Below are positions 8,920 to 18,297 of a DNA stretch of 64,000 bases, in pieces; positions within the stretch are counted from its first letter, which is position 1, and each line of letters opens with the position of its first letter. The notes beneath the pieces are model-generated. The model did not search any database. It was given only the letters and a program-made list of their open reading frames with translations, and was not told the DNA's origin. This DNA comes from Streptomyces noursei (GTDB taxonomy: Bacteria > Actinomycetota > Actinomycetes > Streptomycetales > Streptomycetaceae): positions 1 through 64,000 of the forward strand of contig NZ_LWBU01000091.1 of assembly GCF_001646665.1 (NCBI RefSeq). The letters are read 5' to 3'. The position numbers were made by a program, and so were the translations under genes.

Positions 8920-9482
8920 TCCTGTCCGCCGGAGCCCTGTCCGCCGGCGTCCTGTCCGCCGGAGCCCCGTCCGCCGGAGCCCCGTCCGTTCCCGCCGCGC
9001 GCCGCCCGGCGCCTGTCGGCGTACGCGACCACGTGTCCCGCCAGCGCCACCAGCAGGGCGGCCAGCAGGGCGGGGGCCCACGGCTCGCGCACGCGCAGCC
9101 CGGGTGTGAAGGACGCGACGAACAGCACCGCCAGGAACGTCGTCGCGCCGGACAGCACCTCCTCCCCCGCGGCCCGGACACGGCCGGGAGCGGTCAGCAG
9201 GCGCAGGGCGGCGCGCAGCGGGTGGACGAACAGCGCGGCGAGCAGCCCGCACGGCAGGCAGAGCAGCGCGCCCCACACCAGGGCGGTTCCGCTGTCCACC
9301 TCGACCAGCGGGCGGGCGAGCACGGCGACCGCCAGGACCCCCAGCAGCACGGCCAGCAGCACCAGGGCCACCACCCCGACCCCCAGCCCCACCAGCCCCG
9401 CGGCACTCAAAGCCTTCTGACGGGGCGACAGGGCGGCCCAGCCGGAGGTGTCGTCCTCGGGGCGCTTCTCCGGTTCCACCAC
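8907..9482 (-). CDS. small membrane protein with Gly/Ser/Gln-rich tail
   Basis: This 191-residue protein has about four hydrophobic segments (starting near residues 27, 66, 108 and 133). The tail is built of repeats such as GSGGRGSGGQDAGGQ, encoded by 15-bp tandem DNA repeats. The ribosome site AAGGAG lies 2 nt before the first GTG (9482) and 5 nt before a second GTG (9479), so the second may be the real start. No enzymatic motif is visible. It lies downstream of, and convergent with, aceB; function unknown. Confidence 0.75.
   Translation of the reverse strand: MVEPEKRPEDDTSGWAALSPRQKALSAAGLVGLGVGVVALVLLAVLLGVLAVAVLARPLVEVDSGTALVWGALLCLPCGLLAALFVHPLRAALRLLTAPGRVRAAGEEVLSGATTFLAVLFVASFTPGLRVREPWAPALLAALLVALAGHVVAYADRRRAARGGNGRGSGGRGSGGQDAGGQGSGGQDSAP
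8921..8985. repeat. 15-bp coding tandem repeat
   Basis: Four to five copies of a unit close to CCTGTCCGCCGGAGC encode the Gly-Ser-Gly-Gly tail of the membrane protein on the minus strand. Copy number may vary between strains. Confidence 0.7.
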
Positions 9483-9550
9483 GGCTCCTTTCCGTCACGG
9501 GTGGCCACAGGGGCGGCACCCCGTGACGGGATGCCGCCCGGCGGCGGAGG

Positions 9551-10081
9551 TCAGAGGGCGACGAGCATGATGGCCCGCGCGATGTCATGGGCCACGTCCG
9601 TGGGGATACCGGCCCTCACCATCGCCACCGTGAGCGCGGTCTCGCTCCATCCCTCGACGTCCTCGATGGCATCGGCGATCTTGTTGCCGTTGCGGGAGAT
9701 GAAAGCGCCGCTCTTCTTGCTCACCTTGCCGATGATTTTCCCGGCCCATACGCCTCCGTGACGCAGCCCGGCGACGACGAGCTTGCGGACGATGGTGCCC
9801 ATTCCCAGGGCGCGCTTGGTGCGCTGATGGGCGTCGGGATTCTCCAACCGCTCCGCGTAGCGCTCGAATTCGGCGACGAGGGCCGGATCGGCGCCGTCCT
9901 TCCTCATCCGGGCGACGAGGTCGCGCACGTCCGCGGCGGTCGGCCGCAGCGACTCCTCCACCACCTCGCCCGCGGCCTGCTGCCGCTGCACCTCGGCCGC
10001 CTGGGCCAGAGGCGCGGTGGCACCGAAGGCGACGGCGGCGAGCGCGGCGGCGGCCGCCACGCGGATGCACTTCTTCTTCAC
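9551..10081 (-). CDS. secreted hypothetical protein
   Basis: This 176-residue protein begins with a clear Sec signal (MKKKC, then a hydrophobic Ala-rich core ending LAQAAE, cleavage likely after AQA near residue 28). The mature part is a helical, charged segment followed by a Gly-containing basic region (ALGMGTIVRKLVVAGLRHGG) and a C-terminal helix. No known catalytic motif is seen. The 26 bp before it hold a weak purine-rich ribosome site. It is monocistronic by spacing; role unknown. Confidence 0.75.
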   Translation of the reverse strand: MKKKCIRVAAAAALAAVAFGATAPLAQAAEVQRQQAAGEVVEESLRPTAADVRDLVARMRKDGADPALVAEFERYAERLENPDAHQRTKRALGMGTIVRKLVVAGLRHGGVWAGKIIGKVSKKSGAFISRNGNKIADAIEDVEGWSETALTVAMVRAGIPTDVAHDIARAIMLVAL

Positions 10082-10340
10082 GTTCCGATTCCCCTTGTTC
10101 AGGGGGGAGGAAAGCGCACGAGTGCGCCCGCGGACCGTGCGGTGCGTCGGCCCCGGAATTCCTCTTCCCCCGGCTGTTCCTCATCCGTCCGGCTGGTCAC
10201 TTCCGGTCGGGCGGAATCGACGGTAACCCAGCCGTCGTTCATGATCCAAAGCCGGGGCCGGTGAATTGGATCACTTATAGGTGGCACCTACAGCTACCCG
10301 ATGGGCGGCGCATTCCGCCACCCCGGGCGCGGACCGCGGC

Positions 10341-11291
10341 TCAGGGCATGACCACCGTCCGCTGCGCCGAGAAGTCGCCCCACGTGCCGTCCGGGAGTTT
10401 GGCGCGGAGCTTGACGGTGTAGCGGGTGCCGGGATTGTCGGTGACGGTGAAGGTGTACGTCGCCCGCCCGGGGGGCGGCTGGGTGCCCCAGACGATGGTC
10501 GTCGCGAAGGCGCCGTCGAGGTACAGCTGGTGCTCCTTCACCGGAGCGCCGGTGTCCGGCGGTGTCCACGACAGGACGACGGCGCCCTTGCGGGCCGTCG
10601 CCGTCAGAGCGGTGGGGGCCGTGCTGGGACCGGAGCCGGGGGCGGAGGCGGTGGTGAGGTCGACCGGGGGGCTGTCGGGTGAGGAGTTGTCCGCGGCGTC
10701 GCGGGCGCGGACGGTGAAGGTGTACACGGTGCCCGGGCGCAGTTGGGTGAGACGGGCGGTGGTGGCGGTGCCCGGGACGCTGTGGACGCGGGAGTCGGCC
10801 TGGTAGACGTCGTACGCGGTGACGCCGACGGCGTCGGTGGCGCGCGCCCAGGTGAGGGTGACCGCCCGCGTGCCCTCGACCGTGCCGCGGAGGGCGGCCG
10901 GGCGGGTGGGGGGCGTGTCGTCGTCCGGCGTGGCCGGCGGCGTGGTCACCGGTACGGCGGGGCTGGGAGCGGAGAGGTTCCCTGCGGCGTCCCGGGCGCG
11001 GACGGTGAAGGCGTACGCGGTCGAGGGCGTCAGCCGCTCGATGTCGACCATGGTCCTGGCGGCGGGAAGCGCGGCGACCTTCCGGCCCCCGTGGTGCACC
11101 TCGTAGCCGGTGACCGCCCTGTTGTCCGACGAGCGTTCCCACATGACGTGCACGGAGGTGGCGCTGCCGGCCTGGGCGGTCACCCCGGTGGGCGTGGAGG
11201 GCGGCTCGGTGTCCTCGTCATCCCCGGCGCAGGCGGTGAGCACGAGGGCGAGGCCGAGAGCCGGCACGATCAGCTTGGGGAAACGTCGCAC
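10341..11291 (-). CDS. fibronectin type III lipoprotein
   Basis: This 316-residue exported lipoprotein has a signal peptide ending in the lipobox LTAC (Cys near residue 20). Three fibronectin type III domains follow, each with the GYEV/AYDV and PGTVYTFTVRARDAAGN signatures. The GTG at 11291 is chosen because GGAGG lies 7 nt upstream and the signal peptide starts there. FnIII repeats in Streptomyces occur in extracellular carbohydrate-active enzymes, but no catalytic domain is present, so it may be a cell-surface binding or scaffold protein. Confidence 0.85.
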   Translation of the reverse strand: MRRFPKLIVPALGLALVLTACAGDDEDTEPPSTPTGVTAQAGSATSVHVMWERSSDNRAVTGYEVHHGGRKVAALPAARTMVDIERLTPSTAYAFTVRARDAAGNLSAPSPAVPVTTPPATPDDDTPPTRPAALRGTVEGTRAVTLTWARATDAVGVTAYDVYQADSRVHSVPGTATTARLTQLRPGTVYTFTVRARDAADNSSPDSPPVDLTTASAPGSGPSTAPTALTATARKGAVVLSWTPPDTGAPVKEHQLYLDGAFATTIVWGTQPPPGRATYTFTVTDNPGTRYTVKLRAKLPDGTWGDFSAQRTVVMP

Positions 11292-11454
11292 GCTTGGGCC
11301 TCCGCGCCTGACGGGTATTGGTCCAGACCTGTATCGCACACTCGCGGAGCGGCTTCAAGAGGCCGGTACCTAGCCGGAGTTCGCCGCGCGACCGGGCGGC
11401 CGGGGGCAACAATTCGCTTGCGGTGGCGACGGGCCGGCGTGGCACGCTTGCGCG

Positions 11455-12825
11455 GTGATCGCCGAGTTGGCCCCGCGCTTTCTGACCTGGGACGAGGTGG
11501 ACCCCGCCCGTCATCCCTTCGACAGCGCGTCGGTGACGCGGGTGGTGCGCTCGCTCGGGCCGGCCCGGCGTGTCCCCCGCCGCCCCGACCTTCCGCCTTA
11601 CGACTCGACGCTGATCGCGTGGAGCTACGACGAAGGCGGTCTCTGGGCCGACGCCATGTCGCACGCGCTCGCCCACCACTACGGCCGCTGGGTGGTGGGC
11701 TGGCGCTGGGCGCACGACGAAGGGGACTTCGACGGCGGCCCCGTCGGGAACTGGTGCTGTCCGAGGGACTCGATCACCACCCCGGAGGAGACGCTCGACC
11801 GTGTCGTCGCGTCGCTCTGCGAATGGCGCGCCTGGCTGGAGAGCCTGGCCGGGTGGTTCGAGGCGTACCCGCTGGAGCTGACCGCCGTCGAGGACCAGCG
11901 GATCCTGTGGGAGTGCGCCGCCCGCAACCTGATCCTGCACGTGACCGACCGCACCGGCTGCGGCAGCGGCTGGCACGGGCACTGCCGTCAGGTCCTCACC
12001 TGGTTCCTCAGCCGCTGGGGGGTCGCCCCCGACGTCGCGGAGAAGCTGATCGACGAGGCGATCGGCGGGCGTTTCCGGAGCTGGACCGGCCCGGACACGG
12101 TGCTCGTCGACGACGTCGCCGAGCGACTCGCGCACGCGCTGCGGCCGGACGACGCCGCGCGGCCCGCCGGACCCGTGCCGGACCACCTGCACCGGTGGCT
12201 CGCGCTGCGCGAGACCGTGCCGTGGGAGGAGGGACCGGACGAGGGCGGGGACGGACCGGTGAACCCCGTGCGTGACGGCGCCGCCGAGGACATACGCGCC
12301 TTCGACGGCGCCCTCGGCACCGCCCGCGCGGAGGGCATGCTCGCCGCCCTGGAACGGGTACGGGCCGACGCGGCACGGGGCGCCCCGCTCGACTTCGCGC
12401 TGCTCCGCGGCTGGCAGCGGCACGTCCTCAACGCCCCGCAGCCGCCGCCGTTCCGCGACCGGCCCGCCTTCGCCAAGGCCGGCCGGGAACGCTACGGCAT
12501 CGCCCCCGACACCCGCGACCGCCTCGACGCCTGCCTCGCCGAGAGCGCGCCGGGCGGTCCGCGGCCCCTCCCCCTGACCGCCCGCGCCGCACGCGCCTAC
12601 CTCGACGTGTGCTTCTTCCACCCCTTCGACGACGGCAACGCCCGCTCCGCCTTCCTCACCCTCGTCTTCGTCCTCGCCCGCGAGGGCGTCACCCTCGACG
12701 CCGTCGGGCTGCTGCGCCGCGTCACCTTCCAGGCCGACGCTCCCCGGGACGGGCTGGTCCTCGCCCGGCACATCGGCCTGCACCTCTCGGAGACCCGCCG
12801 CAGGGCCGCCTCACCCGGGTCCTAG
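11455..12825 (+). CDS. Fic-domain protein with atypical active site
   Basis: This 456-residue protein starts at GTG. Its N-terminal half (to about 240) is of unknown type and rich in Trp. The C-terminal half carries a Fic fold with the motif HPFDDGNARSAF starting at His389. The canonical AMPylase motif is HPFxxGNGRxxR. Here the catalytic His and the acidic residue are kept, but NGR reads NAR and the last Arg is Phe, so classical AMP transfer is doubtful. It could use another nucleotide substrate or be inactive. No antitoxin gene lies beside it. Confidence 0.8.
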   Translation: MIAELAPRFLTWDEVDPARHPFDSASVTRVVRSLGPARRVPRRPDLPPYDSTLIAWSYDEGGLWADAMSHALAHHYGRWVVGWRWAHDEGDFDGGPVGNWCCPRDSITTPEETLDRVVASLCEWRAWLESLAGWFEAYPLELTAVEDQRILWECAARNLILHVTDRTGCGSGWHGHCRQVLTWFLSRWGVAPDVAEKLIDEAIGGRFRSWTGPDTVLVDDVAERLAHALRPDDAARPAGPVPDHLHRWLALRETVPWEEGPDEGGDGPVNPVRDGAAEDIRAFDGALGTARAEGMLAALERVRADAARGAPLDFALLRGWQRHVLNAPQPPPFRDRPAFAKAGRERYGIAPDTRDRLDACLAESAPGGPRPLPLTARAARAYLDVCFFHPFDDGNARSAFLTLVFVLAREGVTLDAVGLLRRVTFQADAPRDGLVLARHIGLHLSETRRRAASPGS

Positions 12826-12923
12826 GTCGTGTCCGCAAAGTCTCGCCTGGCCCGCGGCGCCCTGCACGCGCTCCCCCAGAGGCCGCCGCACCAGGGGCGG
12901 CCCCCAGCGAGCGCCCCACGGCA

Positions 12924-15092
12924 TCAGCGCCGGCGCCCGCCACCGCCGGGGCCCTTCGCGGTCGACCGCGCGGTACGCGCCGCCAGGGTCGCCGTCCTGG
13001 GGTCCGGGTGGTGCTCGGCGAGGGCCTCCAGGACGGCGAGGGCGGTGGCCGGGTGGGCCCGGAGGATGTCCTCGACCAGGGCGGGGGTACCGCCGGGCCA
13101 GGTCGACGCGGCGGCGTCGAAGGCGTCGGGCAGCAGCCAGGGAAAGGTGCTCGGGTCCACTTCCCCGGGCTCACGCCCGTAGGCGGCCTCCACGTACCGG
13201 CGCAAGTCCTGGTGCCGGCGGTCCTCGAGCGTTTCCAGGACCAGCACCGCGCGGGAGCTCAGCGGGACACGGTCGGCGTCCTGGCCGGTCGCCTCCCCCC
13301 GGCCGTCCAGGAGCCGGTGGGCGTGGGCGCCGGTGAGCGGCTGCGTGAGAGCGGCCCGGAGGGCCTCGGCGGGGATGCCCGCCAGGTCGAAGCGCCCGAG
13401 GAGGGTGGCGGTGTTGACGGCCTGGAAGTCCGCGCTCACGGCCGCCTCGACGGCGCCGAGCAGCTCACTCCACGCGGTGACGCCGCGTCCGGCCGTCCAC
13501 CTCGTGAGCGTGTCGACGGCCGTCTGCGTGGGCCAGATCCGGACGGCGGTGACGACTTGGGCGGCCTCCCATTCGGAGACCTCCTCGTCGTCGGGCGTGG
13601 CGACATGACCGGCGGCCAGGACGTGGCGCAGAACGGCACAGCCGAGCGGGGTCGGTCCGTAGGCGTCACCGGCGCGGAAGACGCAGCCCGTCGCGGCCAG
13701 CCGGTCGACGACGTCCGCCAGCGCCCGGGCCCGGGGCTCGAGTTCCGACCGGTCCTCCTCGCCGAGGGAGGGCACGCCGAGGAGGGCGGGCAGCCGGTCC
13801 GGGGGCGGCATCTCGTACGGGCGGTACGCCCCGCCCTCCGGCACCGGAACGGGGGCGTCCTCCAGCTCCGGGTCGACCGGCAGGTCGCCGTGCTCGGCCG
13901 CCTTGCGTACGACGGAGTCGGCGGTGCCTCCCCGCTCGTACAGCGCGTAGAGGAGGTGAGCGGCGTCCTGGGCGTACTCGGAGTCGGAGGTGGCGCCGAT
14001 GTCGTCGACGACCGCGGCCAGGATGTCCGCGGCGAGCTCGGTCACCTCCTCGGGGGTGCCGTCGGCCCAGACGGTGGCGGCCGGGCCGGTGAAGCAGCGT
14101 TCGGCGAGCTCGCGCGGGGCGTCGGCGGAGCCCGCCGCGAGGGCGGCGGGAAGCGGGGCGGCGTGGAGCAGCGCCTTGATCTCGCCGGGGGCCGGCAGGG
14201 CGGGTGGCGGCGGGAGGGGCAGGGCGGAGTCGCCGTAGTAGTCGAGGTGTTCGCCGAGCAGCCGGTCCACGAGGGCGAAGTGGGGGATGGACTCGGGGCT
14301 GGGCGCCAGGGCGGCGTGGGGGCCTCCCGGTTCGGCGAGCGCGTCACCGAGGCCGGCGGCCGTCCAGCGGTCGCTGAGCGCGGCGGCGGTGCGCTCCAGC
14401 TCGGCGGGGAGCGCCTCGTCCGGCCGGTCGGCGTCCAGGGGCGGCCCGGCCAGCAGCGGGCCCGCCGGGGACGGTGCCTCGACGTCACGGGCGAACGCCT
14501 CCAGCAGCAGCTCCCCGAACCGGACGCGAACGGCGAAGGTATGGGCGGCGACGTCGGAGCGGTGCAGAGGCGCGGGGAGCCCGGGGCGCTCGGCGCGCGG
14601 GGTGCTCTCGTGGGCGGCGAGCCAGGCCCGTACGGCGTCGGGGTCGTCGGCGTCGACGCCGTCGGCGCGCAGCAGGGAGGCGTACCAGCGCGGCCAGGTC
14701 AGGTTCCACGGGTCGGCCATGGCGCGGCGGAACTCCGGCACGGCCTCGTCGATCGCGGCGAGCAGCCGGGCGTGCCGCTTGGCGTTGAGGCGCCCGGCCG
14801 CCCGGACGTGGTCGGCGAGCGCGGTGAGGACCGCCGGCACCGCGTCGACCTCGGCCGGGGTGCCCCACAGCAGGACGGGCAGGTCCTCGTGGAGCAGCGG
14901 GCCGAGGAGTCGCGCCGTCGGCTCGGGCACACCGGTCCTGCGGTCGGCGCCGCGCAGGGCGAGCAGCGTCAGGACGGCGTCGGCGGTACGCGCGGGGAGG
15001 GGGGCTTCGCCGCGGGCCTCGCGTTCCTTGTCCGCCCAGCCCAGGAAGTCGTCGAGTCCGGTGTTCGGAGCAGGTGTACGGATCACGGTCAC
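12924..15092 (-). CDS. large hypothetical protein
   Basis: This 722-residue soluble protein, rich in Ala, Leu and Asp, is convergent with the Fic gene. No signal peptide, membrane segment or catalytic motif is evident. The body reads as a series of helical repeats (for example ADVVDRLAATG, AVLVLETLEDRRH) and the tail is basic (KGPGGGGRRR). The GTG at 15092 is chosen by codon pattern; the ribosome site is poor. It resembles conserved Streptomyces proteins without an assigned function. It could be a HEAT-like scaffold, which is only a guess. Confidence 0.7.
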   Translation of the reverse strand: MTVIRTPAPNTGLDDFLGWADKEREARGEAPLPARTADAVLTLLALRGADRRTGVPEPTARLLGPLLHEDLPVLLWGTPAEVDAVPAVLTALADHVRAAGRLNAKRHARLLAAIDEAVPEFRRAMADPWNLTWPRWYASLLRADGVDADDPDAVRAWLAAHESTPRAERPGLPAPLHRSDVAAHTFAVRVRFGELLLEAFARDVEAPSPAGPLLAGPPLDADRPDEALPAELERTAAALSDRWTAAGLGDALAEPGGPHAALAPSPESIPHFALVDRLLGEHLDYYGDSALPLPPPPALPAPGEIKALLHAAPLPAALAAGSADAPRELAERCFTGPAATVWADGTPEEVTELAADILAAVVDDIGATSDSEYAQDAAHLLYALYERGGTADSVVRKAAEHGDLPVDPELEDAPVPVPEGGAYRPYEMPPPDRLPALLGVPSLGEEDRSELEPRARALADVVDRLAATGCVFRAGDAYGPTPLGCAVLRHVLAAGHVATPDDEEVSEWEAAQVVTAVRIWPTQTAVDTLTRWTAGRGVTAWSELLGAVEAAVSADFQAVNTATLLGRFDLAGIPAEALRAALTQPLTGAHAHRLLDGRGEATGQDADRVPLSSRAVLVLETLEDRRHQDLRRYVEAAYGREPGEVDPSTFPWLLPDAFDAAASTWPGGTPALVEDILRAHPATALAVLEALAEHHPDPRTATLAARTARSTAKGPGGGGRRR

Positions 15093-15277
15093 TCGGGGAG
15101 CGTATGGGCCGCGCACGGGTCGGCGCCGCTCGCGCACGGGTGGATAGCCCAATCAGGCGACGCCGGTTCGGGCGCGGTTGTCAGTGGGGTGCGCGCGGCG
15201 GGTGCGGTGAGGGGGGACGATGAGTTTCCGGGCCGGTGGCGGTCCGCCCTCGCATGGACGCACACATGGAGACGGTC

Positions 15278-15886
15278 ATGTTCGATCTCGGACCCGCGAC
15301 CCGCAGGGTGGCCCAGCTGGTGGACGGTGTCACCGACGACCGGCTCGACGGCCCGACGCCCTGCCCCGACTACACGGTCCGCGACCTGCTGGCCCACCTG
15401 GAGGGGCTCGCGGTCGCCTTCCGGGACGCCGGGCGGAAGGACTTCGGGCCGACCACGGACACGGACCCGCAGGCCGCCGGCCCGCAGCCGCTCGTCGACG
15501 ACTGGCGCACCGCGCTCCCCCGCCGGCTCGACGAGCTCGCCGCCGCCTGGCGGGCCCCGGAGGCGTGGGAGGGCACCACCCGGGCGGGCGGTGTCACGCT
15601 CCCGGGCGAGGTGGCGGGGCTGGTCGCGCTGAACGAGGTGCTGATCCACGGGTGGGACCTGGCGCGGGCGACCGGTCAGGAGTACGCGCCGGACGAGGCG
15701 TCGCTGGAAGCCTCGTACGCACTGCTGGCCCCCACCGCCGACGACCCTGACCAGCGGGGGCCGTTCGGCCCACCGGTGCCGGTCCCGGAGGACGCGCCCC
15801 TGCTCGACCGGGTGATCGGCATCAGCGGTCGCCGCCCCGGCCGGCGCCCGGACGGCGGGCCGGGGGCCGGTGGGAAATCCGGGTGA
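15278..15886 (+). CDS. TIGR03086-family (mycothiol-dependent/DinB-like) protein
   Basis: This protein of about 202 residues belongs to the maleylpyruvate-isomerase/DinB-like superfamily. The hallmark N-terminal block (DLGPATRRVAQLVDGVTDDRL, then TPCPDYTVRDLLAHLEG) carries the first metal His, and a later VLIHGWDLARATG supplies the second. Members bind a divalent metal and in some cases use mycothiol. Several in-frame starts exist (15236, 15254, 15266, 15278). I prefer 15278 because GGAGA sits 5 nt upstream. The substrate is unknown. Confidence 0.8.
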   Translation: MFDLGPATRRVAQLVDGVTDDRLDGPTPCPDYTVRDLLAHLEGLAVAFRDAGRKDFGPTTDTDPQAAGPQPLVDDWRTALPRRLDELAAAWRAPEAWEGTTRAGGVTLPGEVAGLVALNEVLIHGWDLARATGQEYAPDEASLEASYALLAPTADDPDQRGPFGPPVPVPEDAPLLDRVIGISGRRPGRRPDGGPGAGGKSG

Positions 15887-15919
15887 CCGGCGGGAGGTGG
15901 TGTGCGATGCTCCCGGGCC

Positions 15920-16507
15920 ATGGCCCGCAGACTCCGCCCCAGCGTGTACATCTCCGTCGACATCGAGGCCGACGGCCCCATCCCGGGGCCGTACTCGATG
16001 CTCAGCGTCGGCGCCGCCGTGGCCGGACGCCAGGACGCCGACGCGTACGAGCCGGCCGACCCGGAGGCGGACACCTTCTACCGCGAACTGCGGCCGATCG
16101 GTGACGCGTTCGACCCCGAGGCGCTCGCGGTCAGTGGACTGGACCGGGAAGTGCTGCTCAGGGACGGCGCGGACCCGGTGGTCGCCCTGGCCGAGTTCAG
16201 CACCTGGGTGAGGGAGGTGAGCAGGGGCGCGCAGCCGGTGATGTGCGGATATCCGGCCGCGTACGACTGGACGTTCCTGTACTGGTACCTGATGCGGTAC
16301 ACGGGCGCGAGCCCGTTCGGACACTCGGGGTGCATGGACATGAAGACCCTGTACGCGACCAAGGCGCGGCTGCCGCTGCGGGCGGTCGCCAAGGGCACGA
16401 TGCCCCGCGAGCTGCTCTCCCGGCGGCGTCACACGCACCACGCCCTGGACGACGCGATCGAACAGGCGGAGCTGTTCAGCAATCTGATGGCCTGGCAGGG
16501 GGCCTGA
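15920..16507 (+). CDS. DEDD-type 3'-5' exonuclease
   Basis: This protein of about 195 residues has an RNase T/DnaQ-like fold. Exo I is VDIEADGP (Asp and Glu metal ligands), Exo II lies around the Tyr-Asp of GYPAAYDWTF, and Exo III carries HHALDDAIEQ, giving the DEDDh set. A GATGCT element 9 nt before the ATG suggests near-leaderless expression. It probably trims RNA or DNA 3' ends; the substrate is not deducible. It is convergent with the permease gene. Confidence 0.82.
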   Translation: MARRLRPSVYISVDIEADGPIPGPYSMLSVGAAVAGRQDADAYEPADPEADTFYRELRPIGDAFDPEALAVSGLDREVLLRDGADPVVALAEFSTWVREVSRGAQPVMCGYPAAYDWTFLYWYLMRYTGASPFGHSGCMDMKTLYATKARLPLRAVAKGTMPRELLSRRRHTHHALDDAIEQAELFSNLMAWQGA

Positions 16508-16559
16508 ACACGGCACGGCGGGCACGCACGGCACCGGTGGATGCCGTCCGCGCCCGGTC

Positions 16560-16585
16560 GCCCCGGTGCCTCAGTGCACCGGGGC
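16560..16585. terminator. bidirectional hairpin between exonuclease and permease genes
   Basis: A 9-bp stem (GCCCCGGTG/CACCGGGGC) with an 8-nt loop overlaps the permease stop codon region, between two convergent genes. Confidence 0.55.
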
Positions 16586-18028
16586 CGTCTTGCCGGCGCG
16601 GGTCTCGGAGATCTCCTCGCCCGGTTCCATCGGGGCGGTGACCTCGTCGGCGTCGCGGCCGCCGTTGCCCAGGTGGTTGAAGACCAGGTTCAGCAGGACG
16701 GCGGCGACGCAGCCGGTGGAGATGCCGGAGTCCAGGATGATCTTCGCGGTCTCGGGGAACGCGTGGTAGAACTCGGGCGCCGTGATCGGGATGATGCCCA
16801 CCGCCAGCGAGACGGCCACGATCAGGACGTTGTTGTCCTTCTCCAGACCGGCCTTGACCAGGGTCTGGATACCGCTGGCCGCGACCGAGCCGAAGAGGAC
16901 GACGCCCGCGCCGCCGAGCACCGGGCGCGGCACGACCGAGATCAGGGAGGCCGCGACCGGGGAGAGGCCCATCAGGACCAGGAATCCCCCGCCCGCCGCG
17001 ACGACGAACCGGCTGCGGATCCTCGTCATGGCGACGAGGCCGATGTTCTGGGCGAAGGCGCTGCACATGAAGCCGTTGAACAGCGGGCTGATCGCCGAGC
17101 CGAGGGTGTCGGCGCGCAGGCCCGCCGCGATGGTCCGCTCGTCGGCCGGCCGCTCGACGATCTCCCCGAGGGCGAGCATGTCGGCGGTCGACTCCGTCAT
17201 CGACACGAGCATCACCACGCACATGGAGATGATCGCGGCGAGGGCGAACTGCGGTGCGCCGAAGTGGAACGGGGCCGGGAAGCCGACGATGTCCGCCTCG
17301 GTGACGGGGCTGAAGTCGGTGACGCCGAAGGGTATGGCGATCAGCGTGCCGAGCAGGAGGCCGATGAGGACCGCGATCTGCTTGACGAAGCCGCGGGTGA
17401 ACCGCCGCAGCACCAGGACCAGCACGAGCGTGATCGCGGCCAGGGTGAGGTAGGTCGTCGAGCCGTAGTCGTCGGCCGCCGGATTCGGCCCCTGTGCCCA
17501 GCCGAAGGCGACGGGCAGCAGGGAGACGCCTATCAGGGTGATGACGGTGCCGGTGACGACCGGCGGGAAGAAGCGGACCAGCTTGCTGAAGTAGGGGGCC
17601 GCGATGAAGCCCAGCAGCCCGGCGACGATGATCGCGCCGAAGATGACCGGCAGGGCGTCGGCCTTGTCGTCGGTGGTGTCGACGATGGCGAGCATCGGGG
17701 CGACACCGGCGAAGGTGACGCCGTTGACGAACGGCAGTCTGGCGCCGATCTTCCAGATGCCGAGGGTCTGGAGGAAGGTGGCGAGGCCCGCGGTGAAGAG
17801 GCTGGCGCCGGTGAGGAAGGTGAGTTCGGTGCCCGAGAGCCCTACGGCGGCTCCGACGATCAGGGGCGGGGCCACCACGCCCGCGTACATGGCGGCCACG
17901 TGCTGGAGGCCGCTGGTGAACATCTTCAGGGGCGGGAGCGTCTCGTCGACCGGGTGTTTCCGGTCCGCCGGGGCGGCTCCCGCGTCGGTGGCGTCTGCGT
18001 CGTTGCGAAACCTGGGCTTGGCGGCCAC
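16571..18028 (-). CDS. NCS2-family urate/xanthine permease
   Basis: This 485-residue nucleobase:cation symporter has 12-14 membrane segments. The NCS2 signature is visible as QNIGLVAMTR, and the TM1 His lies in GLQHVAAMYAGVV. It starts at GTG with GGAGG 7 nt upstream. It is the last gene behind uraD, pucM, uricase and 8-oxoguanine deaminase on the same strand, so urate, xanthine or 8-oxoguanine are the likely substrates. Three tandem hairpins precede it. A decayed paralogue lies at about 20 kb. Confidence 0.92.
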   Translation of the reverse strand: MAAKPRFRNDADATDAGAAPADRKHPVDETLPPLKMFTSGLQHVAAMYAGVVAPPLIVGAAVGLSGTELTFLTGASLFTAGLATFLQTLGIWKIGARLPFVNGVTFAGVAPMLAIVDTTDDKADALPVIFGAIIVAGLLGFIAAPYFSKLVRFFPPVVTGTVITLIGVSLLPVAFGWAQGPNPAADDYGSTTYLTLAAITLVLVLVLRRFTRGFVKQIAVLIGLLLGTLIAIPFGVTDFSPVTEADIVGFPAPFHFGAPQFALAAIISMCVVMLVSMTESTADMLALGEIVERPADERTIAAGLRADTLGSAISPLFNGFMCSAFAQNIGLVAMTRIRSRFVVAAGGGFLVLMGLSPVAASLISVVPRPVLGGAGVVLFGSVAASGIQTLVKAGLEKDNNVLIVAVSLAVGIIPITAPEFYHAFPETAKIILDSGISTGCVAAVLLNLVFNHLGNGGRDADEVTAPMEPGEEISETRAGKTAPVH

Positions 18029-18138
18029 GTGGGTTCCTCCGGTCGGTTACACGTGCTCGGGGACGTGGGTTTCAGGGAGGTGGTGCAGGTGTTGCGCCCG
18101 GGGGGTGTGCCGTCAGGTTGCCGACACCCTTCACCTTC

Positions 18139-18242
18139 CCGGGGGGTGCGTACCTCCTTGCGGTACGGCACCCCCCGGTCCGGCTGCCGCGGACCCCGCT
18201 CGGGTCCGCGGCGACCGGTCGAGGGCCGTCCCCCTCGACCGG
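18139..18242. other. three tandem hairpins before the NCS2 permease
   Basis: Three strong inverted repeats lie head to tail between the deaminase and permease genes. The first is 18139-18154/18162-18178 (16 bp with one bulged base), the second 18186-18196/18202-18212 (11 bp) and the third 18215-18225/18232-18242 (11 bp). None is followed by a U-run on the minus strand. They may be terminators, RNA processing sites that set permease level, or an attenuator; I cannot match a known riboswitch. Confidence 0.6.
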
Positions 18243-18297
18243 ACTCCGTGGATCGCCCACCCGCGTCGGACGCGGGCCGGCGATGCGCGCCGCAGGG

